Positions 34,505 to 45,301 are shown, numbered from the stretch's first letter. The stretch is 64,000 bases of DNA from Xanthobacteraceae bacterium (GCA_019745775.1 JAIESR010000019.1:62001-126000); one strand, 5' to 3'. Numbers and translations are program-made. Notes: generated by a model not told the origin, from the letters alone.

Positions 34505-35671
34505 ATGAGCGCTTGCATCGTCGGATGGGCCCATACGCCGTTCGGAAAGCTCGAGGGCGAGAGCGTCGAAAGCTTGATCGTGCAGGTCGCGAGCCGTGCG
34601 CTTGCCGATGCCGGAATCCCGGCGGGCGATGTCGACGAGATCGTGCTCGGACATTTCAACGCAGGCTTCTCACCGCAGGATTTTACCGCCGCGCTGGTGC
34701 TGCAGGCCTCGCCCGATCTGCGGTTCAAGCGCGCGACGCGGGTCGAGAACGCCTGCGCCACCGGATCCGCCGCCGTCCACCAGGGATTGAAGTCGATCGC
34801 CGCGGGTGGTGCGCGCATCGTGCTGGTGGTCGGCGTGGAACAGATGACCACGACGCCGGCGGCCGAGATCGGCAAGAACCTGCTCAAGGCGTCTTACGTG
34901 CGCGAGGAAGCCGATATCGACGGCGGCTTCGCCGGCATCTTCGGCCGCATCGCCTCGCTCTATTTCCAGAAATACGGCGACCAGTCGGACGCGCTGGCGA
35001 TGATCGCCGCCAAGAACCACAAGAACGGGGTCGGCAATCCCTTCGCCCAGATGCGCAAGGATCTCGGCTTCGAGTTCTGCCGGCGCGAGAGTGAGAAGAA
35101 TCCTTTCGTTGCCGGGCCGCTCAAGCGCACCGACTGCTCGCTCGTCTCCGATGGCGCCGCCGCGATCGTCATCGCCGACGCCGAGACCGCGCAGGCGCTC
35201 GGCAAGGCGGTGGCGTTCCGCGCCGCCGCGCATGTGCAGGATTTCCTGCCGATGTCGAAGCGCGACATCCTGAAGTTCGAGGGCTGTGCGCTGGCATGGC
35301 GCCGCGCGCTCGCCGACGGCGGGGTTGCGCTCAACGATCTCTCGCTGGTCGAGACCCACGACTGCTTCACCATCGCCGAGTTGATCGAATACGAGGCCAT
35401 GGGCTTGGCCGCCGAGGGCAAGGGCGCGAGCGTACTGAAGGACGGCATCACGCAGATCGGCGGCAGGCTGCCGGTCAATCCGTCCGGCGGGCTCAAGGCG
35501 AAAGGGCACCCCATTGGTGCTACAGGTGTCTCGATGCACGCGCTTTGCGCCATGCAGCTCACCGGCGCCGCGGGCGATTTCCAGGTCAAGGACGCGAAGC
35601 TCGCCGGCCTGTTCAACATGGGCGGCGCCGCGGTCGCGAATTACGTGAGCATTCTGGAGCGTGTGAAGTAG
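34505..35671 (+). CDS. Thiolase-family acetyl-CoA acetyltransferase (SCP2-thiolase type)
   Basis: A 388-residue thiolase. The start at 34505 has GGAGAGG just upstream and gives the typical N-terminus MSACIVGWAHTPFGKLEGES. The nucleophilic Cys is in ENACATGSAA (about 85), the second-half motif is ETHDCFTIAELIEYEAMGL and the GHP motif is KAKGHPIGATGVS. This branch lacks the classical C-terminal Cys motif of degradative thiolases and often acts on branched or side-chain acyl-CoA esters. It is divergent from the carboxypeptidase gene. Confidence 0.92.
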   Translation: MSACIVGWAHTPFGKLEGESVESLIVQVASRALADAGIPAGDVDEIVLGHFNAGFSPQDFTAALVLQASPDLRFKRATRVENACATGSAAVHQGLKSIAAGGARIVLVVGVEQMTTTPAAEIGKNLLKASYVREEADIDGGFAGIFGRIASLYFQKYGDQSDALAMIAAKNHKNGVGNPFAQMRKDLGFEFCRRESEKNPFVAGPLKRTDCSLVSDGAAAIVIADAETAQALGKAVAFRAAAHVQDFLPMSKRDILKFEGCALAWRRALADGGVALNDLSLVETHDCFTIAELIEYEAMGLAAEGKGASVLKDGITQIGGRLPVNPSGGLKAKGHPIGATGVSMHALCAMQLTGAAGDFQVKDAKLAGLFNMGGAAVANYVSILERVK

Positions 35672-35799
35672 CAGAGCGCTTGCTGTTGACGGCAGCGCGG
35701 CTGCCGCAGCAGCCGGACGGTGTATCCCTTCGAGGGCGGTTTCCCGGCGCCTCAGGTTGACGGATTGTGATTTGTCCGGGTTGTGCCGTCGTACTGAGT

Positions 35800-37839
35800 T
35801 TAGGCGTCGGTCCGTTCCGGCTTCTTCTGCGAAGGGTCCTTGTCGTTCGGCGGCGCCGTCGCCTTCTCGTCCGTCACGACTTCCGTCTTCTCGTGACCGA
35901 CGATCACAGCCGAAATTTCGGCTTCCTTCGCTTCCTTTTCCCTGCGGGCGTTCGCCGCCTCCGCGCGCCGCTCCTGGCCCCGCCGGCGCTGCCGCCAATC
36001 CTTGAAGCGTCGCACGAGTTGCACGTGCGCCCCCGGGATGAAGGTGAGGTACTCGTCGCGGATGAGCCGCGCTCCGCCGGCCTGGTGCTTGAGCACGAGC
36101 TTGCGCTCGTGGAACGCCTCGAGCTCGGGCCGGTGGCCGACGCTGATCAGGGTCGCCTCGGGAAGCTTCTCGTTGAGAAGCTGCATGAGCTTCTCCTGGC
36201 TCTCGGGATCGAGCGCCGAGGTCGCCTCGTCAAGCACGATCAGGTTGGGCTTGTGGATCAGCAGGCGTGCGAAGGCGAGCCGCTGCTTCTCGCCGCCCGA
36301 CAGCGTCTGCTCCCAAGGCCCTTCTTCATCGATCCGGCCGACCTGGTGACCGAGACCAACCGCCTCCAGCGCTTCGCGGACCGTGGCGTCCGGAACCTGG
36401 TCGGCCGGCAAGGGGTAGGTCGCGGCGCGACGCAGCGAGCCCAGCGGCACATAAGATCGCTGCGGCAGCATCAACAGCTTGGCGTTGCGCTGCATCACGA
36501 CCTCGCCTTCGCCCCATGGCCACAGGCCGGCGATGGCGCGCACCAGCGTGCTCTTGCCCGAGCCGGAATCACCCACGATCAGGACTTTCTCGCCGGGTGC
36601 GATGTCGACCTCGGTTTCGTTCACGATGTCGGTGCCGTCGTCGAGAGTCACCGACAGCCCGCGCAACTGGAGCGCATTGCCGTCATGCTGCCCGCGCGCG
36701 ATCTGCCGTATGCCGCCACTCTTCTCCGCCTCCTGCAGCGCGTCGAGCGAGGCGATCAGCGATGCGACGCGACGCGCGTTGGCGTTCCAGTTGGCGAAGC
36801 GCGGATAGTTGTCGACCAGCCACGCGAACGCCGTCTGCACGATGACGAAGGCGGAGGCGGCCTGCATGACCTGCCCGAGGCTCATGTCGCCGGCCAGGTA
36901 TTTCGGCGCGCACAGCAGGATCGGCAGCACGCTGGCGACGAAACCCGAGGTCGACGATACGAACGTCGTGCGCATCCATTGGCCCATGACCTGGCGCCAG
37001 CTTTCGAGCAGCGCCGCCAGGTTGCGGGTCAGTCCGGCGCGCTCCTCCTTCTCGCCGCCAAGCAGTGCGATGCTCTCGCCGTTCTCGCGCAGGCGGGTGA
37101 GGGCGTAGCGGAATTCCGCCTCCCGCTGGTTTTGGACTTCGGAGACGCGCACGAAGCTGCGCCCGATCAATAGCATCGAGCCGGTGCCGAACATCGCGTA
37201 GACGAACGCGGCGATGACCAGAAAGCCGGGAATGTGATACTGCGTGCCGCCGATCTGGAAATCGAGCGCGCCGCCGACCGACCACAGAACGAAGATGAAC
37301 GTCACCGCCGAGAGGAACGCCGCCAGGATGCCGGCAACGATGTCGACCGGCGCCTCGGTGGCGTAGCGGATGTCGTCGGTGATCCGGCTTTCCGGGTTCT
37401 CGTGATCGCCTTCGACCAGGTTGAGATGGTAGTAGCGGCCGTCATGCAGCCAGCGGTCGAGCACCTCGTGGGTGAGCCATTCGCGCCACAGGCGCTGCAT
37501 GGTCATTTTCACGTAAACGTTGGTGACGGCGAAGATGATGCTGCCCACGAGCAGCGGGACGTAGATCAATGCCTGACGCAATACGCCCGCAGAGTCCTTC
37601 TGTTCGAGCGCGTCGAACAGCGACCGGTTCCAGACGTTCATCTGGTACTGGAAGAACAGCGTCACCAGGATAACGACGAGCAACCCCCCGGTCAGCAGCC
37701 AGGCGCGGCGGTCACCTTGCTTGGGACGCCAAAACCCGGCTGCGAGGCGCCAGAAGCGCCGGATCAGTTGCTTGCGCGTTGCGCTGTCGGCTTTCAGGTC
37801 GAGCTTTACGTCAGATGTTGTTGCGTCGGCAGCGGCCAT
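35800..37839 (-). CDS. SbmA/BacA-like ABC transporter with ATPase domain (BclA/YddA type)
   Basis: A 679-residue fused permease-ATPase. The N-terminal membrane domain (to about 330) is of the SbmA/BacA type (FFQYQMNVWNRSLFDALEQK; MTMQRLWREWLTHEVLDRWL). The ATPase has [37 protein letters not shown] and GHRPELEAF. The ATPase-bearing BacA-like proteins of Bradyrhizobium (BclA) import antimicrobial nodule peptides and allow intracellular symbiosis; relatives elsewhere take up peptides or cobalamin. The last about 70 residues are a charged tail (ERRAEAANARREKEAKEAEI). It lies next to ndvA in the same orientation. Confidence 0.9.
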   Translation of the reverse strand: MAAADATTSDVKLDLKADSATRKQLIRRFWRLAAGFWRPKQGDRRAWLLTGGLLVVILVTLFFQYQMNVWNRSLFDALEQKDSAGVLRQALIYVPLLVGSIIFAVTNVYVKMTMQRLWREWLTHEVLDRWLHDGRYYHLNLVEGDHENPESRITDDIRYATEAPVDIVAGILAAFLSAVTFIFVLWSVGGALDFQIGGTQYHIPGFLVIAAFVYAMFGTGSMLLIGRSFVRVSEVQNQREAEFRYALTRLRENGESIALLGGEKEERAGLTRNLAALLESWRQVMGQWMRTTFVSSTSGFVASVLPILLCAPKYLAGDMSLGQVMQAASAFVIVQTAFAWLVDNYPRFANWNANARRVASLIASLDALQEAEKSGGIRQIARGQHDGNALQLRGLSVTLDDGTDIVNETEVDIAPGEKVLIVGDSGSGKSTLVRAIAGLWPWGEGEVVMQRNAKLLMLPQRSYVPLGSLRRAATYPLPADQVPDATVREALEAVGLGHQVGRIDEEGPWEQTLSGGEKQRLAFARLLIHKPNLIVLDEATSALDPESQEKLMQLLNEKLPEATLISVGHRPELEAFHERKLVLKHQAGGARLIRDEYLTFIPGAHVQLVRRFKDWRQRRRGQERRAEAANARREKEAKEAEISAVIVGHEKTEVVTDEKATAPPNDKDPSQKKPERTDA

Positions 37840-37936
37840 GGATGCGGTTTAGTCCGAGCCCAAGCTCCGGCAGAGCTTCCCGCGCTACAATCCGCCGCGG
37901 GGCCCAAAAGTTCCATCGGCCGGGTCGGCGAAACCG

Positions 37937-39736
37937 TCAGGTCTCGGCCGCCGTATGCGCGGCTTCCGTGCGCGGCTTGGCGCTCTCGCTGACCATGAAC
38001 TGCGTGCGGGCGAGTTCCGCGAAGTGTCCGCCGAGCCGGACCAGCTCGTCGAAGCTGCCGGATTCGATGATGCGGCCGCCTTCGAACACCAGGATGCGCG
38101 TGGCGTTGCGGATGGTGGCGAGGCGGTGCGCGATCACGAACGTGGTGCGCCCCTTCATCACCTCGACCAGCGCCGCCTGCACCTTGGCCTCGGTCAGCGC
38201 GTCGAGTGCGCTCGTCGCTTCGTCGAGGATCAGGATCGGCGGATCCTTCAAGAGCGCGCGTGCGATCGAAATGCGCTGGCGCTCGCCGCCCGAGAGCATG
38301 CGGCCGCGCTCGCCGACATTGGCCTCGAGACCCTGCGCATTGCGCTCGACGATGTCGAGCGCCTGTGCGCGGCGGCAGGCGTCGAGCAGCTCGGCCTCGG
38401 TGGCGTCCGGCTTGCCGACCCGCAGGTTGTCGGCGATCGAGCGGTTGAACAGCAGCGCTTCCTGGAACACCACGCCGATATTCTTGCGCAGCCCAGAGAG
38501 CGTGACGCCGCGGATGTCCATGCCGTCGATCTTCACCGCGCCCGACTGCGGGTCGTAAACGCGATGCAGCAATGCGAGCGCGGTCGACTTGCCGGCGCCG
38601 GTCGCGCCGACCAGCGCAATGGTTTCCCCCGGCAGCGCGGTGAAACTGACGTCGAGCACCGCCGACTTCTTGCCGTCGTAGGAGAAGCTCACGTCATCGA
38701 ACTCGACCAACCCGCGCATGCGGCCGGGTTCGACCGCATCGGGGCGGTCACGCACCGCGGGAACGGTGTCGAGTATGTCGAAGAATTCCCGCAGGCGCGG
38801 CACTTCCATCACCAGGATATTGAAGAAATGGACGACCGCTTCGAGCTTGCCGATCAGCATGGTGGCGAAGCTCATGAACATCACGATCTCGCCGACCGTG
38901 GTCTGGCCATGGACGTAGAAGTAGATGCCGAGGATCAGGATCGCCAGCATGGTGATCGTGGTCGAGGCCTTGGTCAGCACCGTCGCCAGCGCCCACCACC
39001 ACAGCACCGGCATCTGCGCGCCGAGCAGTTCGCTGCCGACCCGGCGCATCGCGTTCACCTCCATGTCGACGCGCGCGAAGCTCTGGATCAGGGCGATGTT
39101 GCCGAGCGTGTCCGACGTGCGCTCCGCCTGGTCGGTGTAGAAGGTCTCGACTTTGCTTTGCAGCTTCTCGGTCTTGCGCAACACGAACACGATCAGGCAG
39201 GCGAAGATGCCGCACAGCACCATCAGCAGCAGCCCGAAGCGCCAGTTCAGGAACAGCGTCAGCGGCATCAGGATGAACAGCGAAATGAAGCTCGTGAAGT
39301 GTTCGCGGAAGAACGAGAGCCACAGTCCCCACAGCGTGTTGGTGCCGGTGATCATCACCTTCATCAGCCGGCCGGAGTGAGTGCCGGTGTGATAGCTCAG
39401 CGGCAGCTGCAGGATGTGCTCGAAATAGTCCGCGCGCACGGCCTGGCAGTGGCGGTGCGCCAGCCGGTCGGCGTGCAGCGAGACGATCGTGCTGCAGACG
39501 ATCGTGAACAGGCCGAAGCCGACCCAGGCGCCGACCAGCGGCAACAGCACGGTCCAGTCGAGCTGCCGCGCGCCGCTCTGCGCATTGGCGAGCGTGTCGA
39601 CGATGCGGCCGAACAGGATCGGTTCCACAAAGGCGGCGGCGGCGAGCGCCACGCCCGCGAGCGCAAGCGCCCAGCCGAGCCGGGCCTCGGGCCCGAGAAT
39701 TTCGAGCACCCGCCAATAAAGCCGAAGAAATTTCAT
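37937..39736 (-). CDS. ndvA: Cyclic beta-1,2-glucan exporter, fused ABC transporter
   Basis: A 599-residue half transporter with membrane domain first (about 1-310) and ATPase second (about 335-575). ATPase motifs are [27 protein letters not shown] and [12 protein letters not shown]. The sequences [20 protein letters not shown] and [20 protein letters not shown] are typical of NdvA/ChvA, which exports cyclic beta-glucan to the periplasm and is needed for osmoadaptation and host interaction. The synthase gene ndvB is not in the window. The substrate assignment rests on my recollection of the family. Confidence 0.9.
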   Translation of the reverse strand: MKFLRLYWRVLEILGPEARLGWALALAGVALAAAAFVEPILFGRIVDTLANAQSGARQLDWTVLLPLVGAWVGFGLFTIVCSTIVSLHADRLAHRHCQAVRADYFEHILQLPLSYHTGTHSGRLMKVMITGTNTLWGLWLSFFREHFTSFISLFILMPLTLFLNWRFGLLLMVLCGIFACLIVFVLRKTEKLQSKVETFYTDQAERTSDTLGNIALIQSFARVDMEVNAMRRVGSELLGAQMPVLWWWALATVLTKASTTITMLAILILGIYFYVHGQTTVGEIVMFMSFATMLIGKLEAVVHFFNILVMEVPRLREFFDILDTVPAVRDRPDAVEPGRMRGLVEFDDVSFSYDGKKSAVLDVSFTALPGETIALVGATGAGKSTALALLHRVYDPQSGAVKIDGMDIRGVTLSGLRKNIGVVFQEALLFNRSIADNLRVGKPDATEAELLDACRRAQALDIVERNAQGLEANVGERGRMLSGGERQRISIARALLKDPPILILDEATSALDALTEAKVQAALVEVMKGRTTFVIAHRLATIRNATRILVFEGGRIIESGSFDELVRLGGHFAELARTQFMVSESAKPRTEAAHTAAET

Positions 39737-40063
39737 GACGGCGACACGACCACCCCAGAGACGCTCACTCTAACGCAATACCGGCGCGCTGCAACGATTC
39801 CGCCCCAAGCACGGGCTAAAGACAATCCTTCTAAAAACAAGGGAAAAACAGGAAAAGCATTTTTCGAGAGCGGTATCGGGCCACTACAGGCAAATTTGCA
39901 ATGCTGATGCGCCATAATGACCTCCTACTTGAATTATAGGTCTGCGACGGAAAACAATGGGTGAGTCGGAGAGGGCGAATGCGGCGGTGAGACCGCGACG
40001 TTGAGACGTCGGTCCCACTTCGACCACGATAGCACCAGGACGTGGGCAGGTGAGACGACGCAG
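39737..40063. other. Intergenic region between ndvA and a LysR gene
   Basis: These 327 bases separate divergent genes and must hold both promoters. An A-rich stretch near 39830-39860 stands out from the GC-rich surroundings. I could not place sigma boxes with confidence and saw no long palindrome. An in-frame extension of the LysR gene to 40001 is open but has no ribosome site. Confidence 0.5.
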
Positions 40064-40984
40064 ATGCAGAATATCCCGACTGATTTACTGCGGACGCTTG
40101 TTGCGGTGGTTGATCTGCGCAGCTTCACCAAGGCCGCGCAGACGCTGGGCGTGACCCAGCCCGCGGTGAGCGCCCAGATCAAGCGCCTCCAATCGCTGAT
40201 CGGATACGAGCTGCTCGATAAGAGCGCGCCCGGCGTGAGCCTGACGCAGCGCGGTACCGCCGTGGTTGCGCAGGCCCGGCGGTTGTTGGCCATCAACGAC
40301 GAGATCCTGCAGGTATCCAACGGCCACTCCGCGGTGCAGACCCTGCGGGTCGGAATTCCCGGCGACTATTCCGGTTCCAGAATTCCCGCGACCCTCGCCC
40401 GGTTCCGCCTGCGCTGGCCGGATATCGGTTTTGCCGTCACCAGCGGTCCCGCCGACAACATTCTGCGGGCGCTCAAGCAGGGCGACCTCGACGTGGTGAT
40501 GGCGGTGACCGACACGCCCCCCGTGACCAAGCCGCGGCACCTGTGGATGCGCCAGGCGGTGTGGGTGCGCAGCGACGCCACCAGGGTCGATCCCGACCGG
40601 CCGGTGCCGCTCGTGTCCTACGCCGAGGATTGCGCCTGCCAGCGCGTCGCGGTCGCGGCCCTCAGCCAGGCTGGCCGCCGCTGCGATTTCGTGTTCACCT
40701 CGGCGAGCCTGACCAGCCTTGCGGCCGCGGTCGGCGCCGGCTTCGGGGTGCTGGCGATGCCGCGCGGGCGGGCGCTGCGCAACAACCTCTACATCTGGGA
40801 AGACCCGCCGCTGCCGACGCTGCCGCAGCTGTTCTGCGGCATCTATGTCCGCGATGGCGAGGCCCGTTCCGCCGCCGACGAGCTGGCGGACTATCTCGAC
40901 GCGGATCTGCGGGCTGAGCCGCAGCCGCCGCACTACGAGACCGGTGCGAGCATCTCGGACCTCCGCGCCGCCAGCGGCGCGTAG
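40064..40984 (+). CDS. LysR-family transcriptional regulator
   Basis: A 306-residue LysR-type regulator starting at the ATG at 40064 (AGGTGAG upstream), directly before the conserved helix LLRTLVAVVDLRSFTKAAQT. The helix-turn-helix is within residues 5-63 (TLGVTQPAVSAQIKRLQSLI) and the effector-binding domain follows. It is convergent with the solute-binding protein gene at 41055 and divergent from ndvA; which one it controls is unknown. Confidence 0.93.
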   Translation: MQNIPTDLLRTLVAVVDLRSFTKAAQTLGVTQPAVSAQIKRLQSLIGYELLDKSAPGVSLTQRGTAVVAQARRLLAINDEILQVSNGHSAVQTLRVGIPGDYSGSRIPATLARFRLRWPDIGFAVTSGPADNILRALKQGDLDVVMAVTDTPPVTKPRHLWMRQAVWVRSDATRVDPDRPVPLVSYAEDCACQRVAVAALSQAGRRCDFVFTSASLTSLAAAVGAGFGVLAMPRGRALRNNLYIWEDPPLPTLPQLFCGIYVRDGEARSAADELADYLDADLRAEPQPPHYETGASISDLRAASGA

Positions 40985-41054
40985 CAGGCATTGGCGGCGA
41001 GGGGCGCCCCACGGCCATCATGGCCGGACAAGCCCGGACATGACGGGCCCGCCG

Positions 41055-42107
41055 TCAATTCGCCCGCCGCTCGGCCTGTGGCGGCAGGAACGACGCGTCG
41101 AACACCGCATCGGCCTTCGGTCGCGCCTTGAAGCTGTAGCCGAGCGCGATCTGGCCGATCGCCTCTTCCATCCGCAGCGGATCGATGGCGCCGAAGCCGT
41201 TGGCGCGCACCTCCGGCGTGATCACGTTGTCCCGGATCGCCATCCGCAGCCGCTCGATCTCGACATCCTTCTTGGCGAACTCCTCGCGGCGCAGCACCGG
41301 CTCGACCGCGGTGGTCGGATTGCGGATCGTCTCGCGGAAGCCGCGGATCGAGGCGCGCAGGAACTTGCCCACCGCCTCCGGCTGCTCGGTGGCGAACTTC
41401 GTGTTCACGATGATCGCTGCGCCGTAGAGCTTGAGCTTGTAGTCCGGCATCTGCATCTGGACGATGTCGCCGACCGGCACGCCGCGGTCCTTGAGGTCGA
41501 CATAGAGCCGGAAAGAATAGCCGAGCGCGGCGTCGAGCTGGCCGGCCGCGAGCATCGGGATCCGCACCGGCTCGGCGACGGGCTCCAGCGTCACCTTGCC
41601 GGTCTCGATCCCGTTCAGCTTCGCGAACGCCGGCCACTGCTGGACCGTGGTGGTCAAGGGCGGCGCGCCCAGCCGCTTGCCCTCGAGGCTCTTCGGGTCG
41701 CTGATGCCGCGGCTCTTGCGGCCGACGATCGCGAACGGCGGCCGGTTGTAGACCATGAAGATCGCCCGGACCGGGGCGGTCGGGTTCTGGTCCCGGAAGC
41801 GGATGACGGCATTGATGTCGGCCAGCGCCATGTCGTAGGTGCCGGAGGCGACGCGGCTGATCGGCTCGAACGCATTGGCCGCGTCGTCTATGCTGACGTT
41901 CAGCGACTCCTGCTTGTAGAAGCCCCGGTGGAGTGGCAACAGAAACAGAGCCGAAGGCCCTTCGATGCGCCCATCCAGGCTGAAGCGGACTGGTGTGTCC
42001 GGGGTCTGTGCACTCGCAGGGCCGGCCGCGATGAGCGCAAGCAGCAGTGCGCATATGCATGAGGTTCGACCGGGCCGGATAGGGTCGAGAACGCTCATGG
42101 GACGCAC
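41055..42107 (-). CDS. ABC transporter substrate-binding protein (NMT1/SsuA type), orphan
   Basis: A 350-residue periplasmic binding protein with signal peptide ending near AGPASAQTP. The domain is NMT1/THI5-like (LFLLPLHRGFYKQESLNVSI, ASGTYDMALADINA, AAGQLDAALGYSF). Relatives bind sulfonates, nitrate, taurine or pyrimidine precursors. An ATG nine bases further in is an equal start. There is no permease or ATPase gene beside it. It is divergent from putA. Confidence 0.88.
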   Translation of the reverse strand: MRPMSVLDPIRPGRTSCICALLLALIAAGPASAQTPDTPVRFSLDGRIEGPSALFLLPLHRGFYKQESLNVSIDDAANAFEPISRVASGTYDMALADINAVIRFRDQNPTAPVRAIFMVYNRPPFAIVGRKSRGISDPKSLEGKRLGAPPLTTTVQQWPAFAKLNGIETGKVTLEPVAEPVRIPMLAAGQLDAALGYSFRLYVDLKDRGVPVGDIVQMQMPDYKLKLYGAAIIVNTKFATEQPEAVGKFLRASIRGFRETIRNPTTAVEPVLRREEFAKKDVEIERLRMAIRDNVITPEVRANGFGAIDPLRMEEAIGQIALGYSFKARPKADAVFDASFLPPQAERRAN

Positions 42108-42289
42108 TGCTCCTACGATGACGCCGTCGGCCCGCGCCCCGAAACCTCACCGGATGTTCATAGGGGCAGAAGAGTACATGACGGCGCAAAGCGCAAGCGA
42201 GAACGAACGCCTCCGCGCCTCCTCACATGATTGCGAACACCGCGGCACGCCGAATCGTCCCCGCGGGTTGATATTTTCCGGAGCGTGCG

Positions 42290-45200
42290 ATGACCGTCCC
42301 GCATGACATCATCCGGCCGTTCCGCGTACCCTATGCGGGCTCCGATGAGGAGATCGCGCGCCGGCATCTGGCTGCGGCGCCGCGTGCGGCGGACGCCGAG
42401 CGGCGGATCGATGCGCGCGCCACGCGGCTGATCGAGGGCATCCGCCGCCGCGCCGGCGGGCTCGGCGGCATCGAGGACTTCCTGCACGCCTATTCATTGT
42501 CGACCAAGGAGGGCCTCGCGTTGATGGTGCTGGCGGAGGCGCTCCTGCGCGTGCCCGACTACCCCACCACCGACCGCCTGATCGAGGACAAGCTCGCCAC
42601 CGGCGAGTGGGATAGCGCCGAGCTGAAGTCGGATTCGTTTCTGGTGTCGGCCTCGGCCTGGACGCTCGGCATCACCGCGCGGATCATCCAGCCCGGTGAG
42701 ACGCCGGAAACCATTATCGAAAGCCTTTTGAAGCGCCTGGGTCTGCCGGCGGTGCGCACCGCCACCCGGCAGGCGATGCGGCTCCTCGGCTCGCATTTCG
42801 TGCTCGGGCAGACCATCGAGGACGCGCTGCGGCGCGCCGCGTCGCATCCGGAGGCGCGCTATTCGTTCGACATGCTGGGGGAGGGCGCGCGCACGGCCGA
42901 CGACGCCGGCCGCTACCGCGACGCCTATGCCGCCGCCATCTCCGCGATCGGCAGGAGCGCGGGCGAGGGTGCGCTGCCCGACCGGCCCGGCATCTCGATC
43001 AAGCTTTCGGCGCTGCATCCGCGCTTCGAGGCGATCTCGCGCGAGCGCGTGCTCAAGGAGCTGGTGCCGGACGTGATCGCGCTCGCCCGCACCGCGCGCG
43101 ACTACGATCTGAACTTCACCGTCGATGCCGAGGAGGCCGATCGCCTGGAACTCACCCTCGACGTGATCGCCGAGGTGATCGCCGACACCTCGCTGCGCGG
43201 CTGGGAAGGATTCGGGCTGGCGGTGCAGGCCTATCAGAAGCGCGCCGAGGCCGTGATCGCCTGGCTCGACGATGCGGCGCGATCGCTGCACCGCCGGCTG
43301 ATGGTGCGGCTGGTCAAGGGCGCCTACTGGGACACCGAGGTCAAGCGCGCCCAGGAGCGCGGGCTCCCGGGCTATCCGGTGTTCACCCGCAAGGCGATGA
43401 CCGATCTCAACTACGACGCCTGCGCCCGCCGTCTCCTGGCCAATCGCGCGCGGCTGTTCCCGCAATTCGCCACCCACAATGCGCTCACCGTGGCGAGCGT
43501 GATCGAGGACGCCGGCGGCGTCGAGGGCTTCGAATTCCAGCGCCTGCACGGCATGGGCGAGGTGCTCTACGAGACGCTGTGCGGGGAATTTCCCGACGCC
43601 GCGGTGCGGGTCTATGCGCCGGTCGGCGGCCATCGCGACCTGCTCGCCTATCTGGTGCGGCGGCTGCTGGAGAACGGCGCCAACTCGTCGTTCGTGGCGG
43701 TCGCTGCCGACCCGTCGGTCCCGATCGCGACGCTGCTCAAGCGGCCGCAAGGCTGGATCAGTGACGCCGCACGGGCGCGGCATCCGCACATCCCGCTGCC
43801 GGTCGATCTCTACGCGCCGGAACGGAAGAATTCGCTCGGTGTCGAGTTCGGCCACGAGCAGAGCCTGCTCGACCTGCTGAAGGAGGTGCGAGACGGAAAG
43901 ACTTTGCCCGCGCCGCTTGCTGACACCGACGACATGGCTGCGCACAACGCGATGGCGCAGGCGCGCGCGGCGTTTCCGGCCTGGCAGGCGACGCCGGCCG
44001 ACACGCGCGCGGCCGTGCTCGACCGCGCTGCCGATCTCATGCAGGAACGCCGCGGCGCGCTGATCGCGCTGATGCAGGACGAGGGCGGCAAGACGCTCGA
44101 CGACTGTGTCTCCGAGGTGCGCGAGGCGATCGATTTCTGCCGCTACTACGCGGTCGAAACGCGCCGGGCGCTCGCGCCGCGGATGCTGCCGGGCCCGACC
44201 GGCGAGTCGAATGCGCTGACTTATCGCGGCCGCGGCGTGTTCGTTTGCATCAGTCCGTGGAATTTCCCGCTGGCGATCTTCGTCGGGCAGGTCGCGGCGG
44301 CGCTCGCCGCCGGCAACGCCGTGGCCGCGAAGCCGGCCGAGCAGACGCCACGCGTCGCCGAGGCCGCCGTGCGCATCCTGCACGATGCCGGCGTTCCCGC
44401 CGAAGCGCTGCAGCTCGTGATCGGCGACGGCAGGATCGGCGCCGCGCTCGTGTCCGACCGCCGCTGCGCCGGCGTCGCCTTCACCGGCTCGACCGAAGTG
44501 GCGCGCGCGATCAACCGCGTCCTCGCCGGCAAGGATCAGCCGATCGTCCCGCTCATCGCGGAAACCGGCGGCATCAATCCGATGATCGTCGACGCCACCG
44601 CGCTGCCGGAGCAGGTCGCCGACGACGTCGTCATGTCGGCGTTCCGCTCGGCCGGGCAACGCTGCTCGGCGCTGCGGCTGTTGTGCGTGCAGGAAGACGT
44701 CGCCGACCGCATGATCGAGATGATCGCAGGCGCTGCACGCGAACTGAAGCTCGGCGACCCCGCCGATCCCTCGACCCATGTCGGCCCGGTCATCGACGCC
44801 GAAGCCAAGCAGAAGCTCGACCGCTGGATTGCGACGATGGAGCGCCAGGGCCGCGTGCGCTTCCGCTGGGATGCGGTGAAGCCGCTGCCCGACGGCCTGT
44901 ACGTGCCGCCGACCATCATCACGCTCGACCGCGCCCGCGATCTCAAGGAAGAAGTGTTCGGCCCGATCCTGCACGTGGTGCGCTGGCGCGCCGACGCGCT
45001 CGACGCGCTGCTCGCCGACATCGCGTCGAACGGCTACGCGCTCACCTTCGGCATCCATTCGCGCATCGACGACACCGTCGAGAAGATCGTCGCGTGCGTG
45101 CCGCACGGCAATGTCTACGTCAACCGCAGCATCATCGGCGCCGTGGTCGGCACCCAGCCGTTCGGCGGCACGCTGCTCTCGGGCACCGGGCCGAAGGCCG

Positions 45201-45301
45201 GCGGGCCGAACTATCTGCGCCGCTTCGCCACCGAGCAGACCGTCACGATCAACACCGCAGCGGCCGGCGGTAATGCCAGTCTGCTCACGGCGGAGGAGTG
45301 A
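42290..45301 (+). CDS. putA: Bifunctional proline dehydrogenase / glutamate-semialdehyde dehydrogenase PutA
   Basis: A 1003-residue enzyme oxidising proline to glutamate in two steps with channelled intermediate. The FAD-dependent dehydrogenase is the first half (SIKLSALHPRFEAISRERV; MVRLVKGAYWDTEVKRAQER; FATHNALTVASV; EFQRLHGMGE). The aldehyde dehydrogenase is the second half, with catalytic Glu in AETGGINPMIVDAT and catalytic Cys in SAGQRCSALRLL. There is no N-terminal ribbon-helix-helix repressor domain, so this is a minimal, non-DNA-binding PutA. No putP or putR gene is adjacent. Confidence 0.97.
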   Translation: MTVPHDIIRPFRVPYAGSDEEIARRHLAAAPRAADAERRIDARATRLIEGIRRRAGGLGGIEDFLHAYSLSTKEGLALMVLAEALLRVPDYPTTDRLIEDKLATGEWDSAELKSDSFLVSASAWTLGITARIIQPGETPETIIESLLKRLGLPAVRTATRQAMRLLGSHFVLGQTIEDALRRAASHPEARYSFDMLGEGARTADDAGRYRDAYAAAISAIGRSAGEGALPDRPGISIKLSALHPRFEAISRERVLKELVPDVIALARTARDYDLNFTVDAEEADRLELTLDVIAEVIADTSLRGWEGFGLAVQAYQKRAEAVIAWLDDAARSLHRRLMVRLVKGAYWDTEVKRAQERGLPGYPVFTRKAMTDLNYDACARRLLANRARLFPQFATHNALTVASVIEDAGGVEGFEFQRLHGMGEVLYETLCGEFPDAAVRVYAPVGGHRDLLAYLVRRLLENGANSSFVAVAADPSVPIATLLKRPQGWISDAARARHPHIPLPVDLYAPERKNSLGVEFGHEQSLLDLLKEVRDGKTLPAPLADTDDMAAHNAMAQARAAFPAWQATPADTRAAVLDRAADLMQERRGALIALMQDEGGKTLDDCVSEVREAIDFCRYYAVETRRALAPRMLPGPTGESNALTYRGRGVFVCISPWNFPLAIFVGQVAAALAAGNAVAAKPAEQTPRVAEAAVRILHDAGVPAEALQLVIGDGRIGAALVSDRRCAGVAFTGSTEVARAINRVLAGKDQPIVPLIAETGGINPMIVDATALPEQVADDVVMSAFRSAGQRCSALRLLCVQEDVADRMIEMIAGAARELKLGDPADPSTHVGPVIDAEAKQKLDRWIATMERQGRVRFRWDAVKPLPDGLYVPPTIITLDRARDLKEEVFGPILHVVRWRADALDALLADIASNGYALTFGIHSRIDDTVEKIVACVPHGNVYVNRSIIGAVVGTQPFGGTLLSGTGPKAGGPNYLRRFATEQTVTINTAAAGGNASLLTAEE

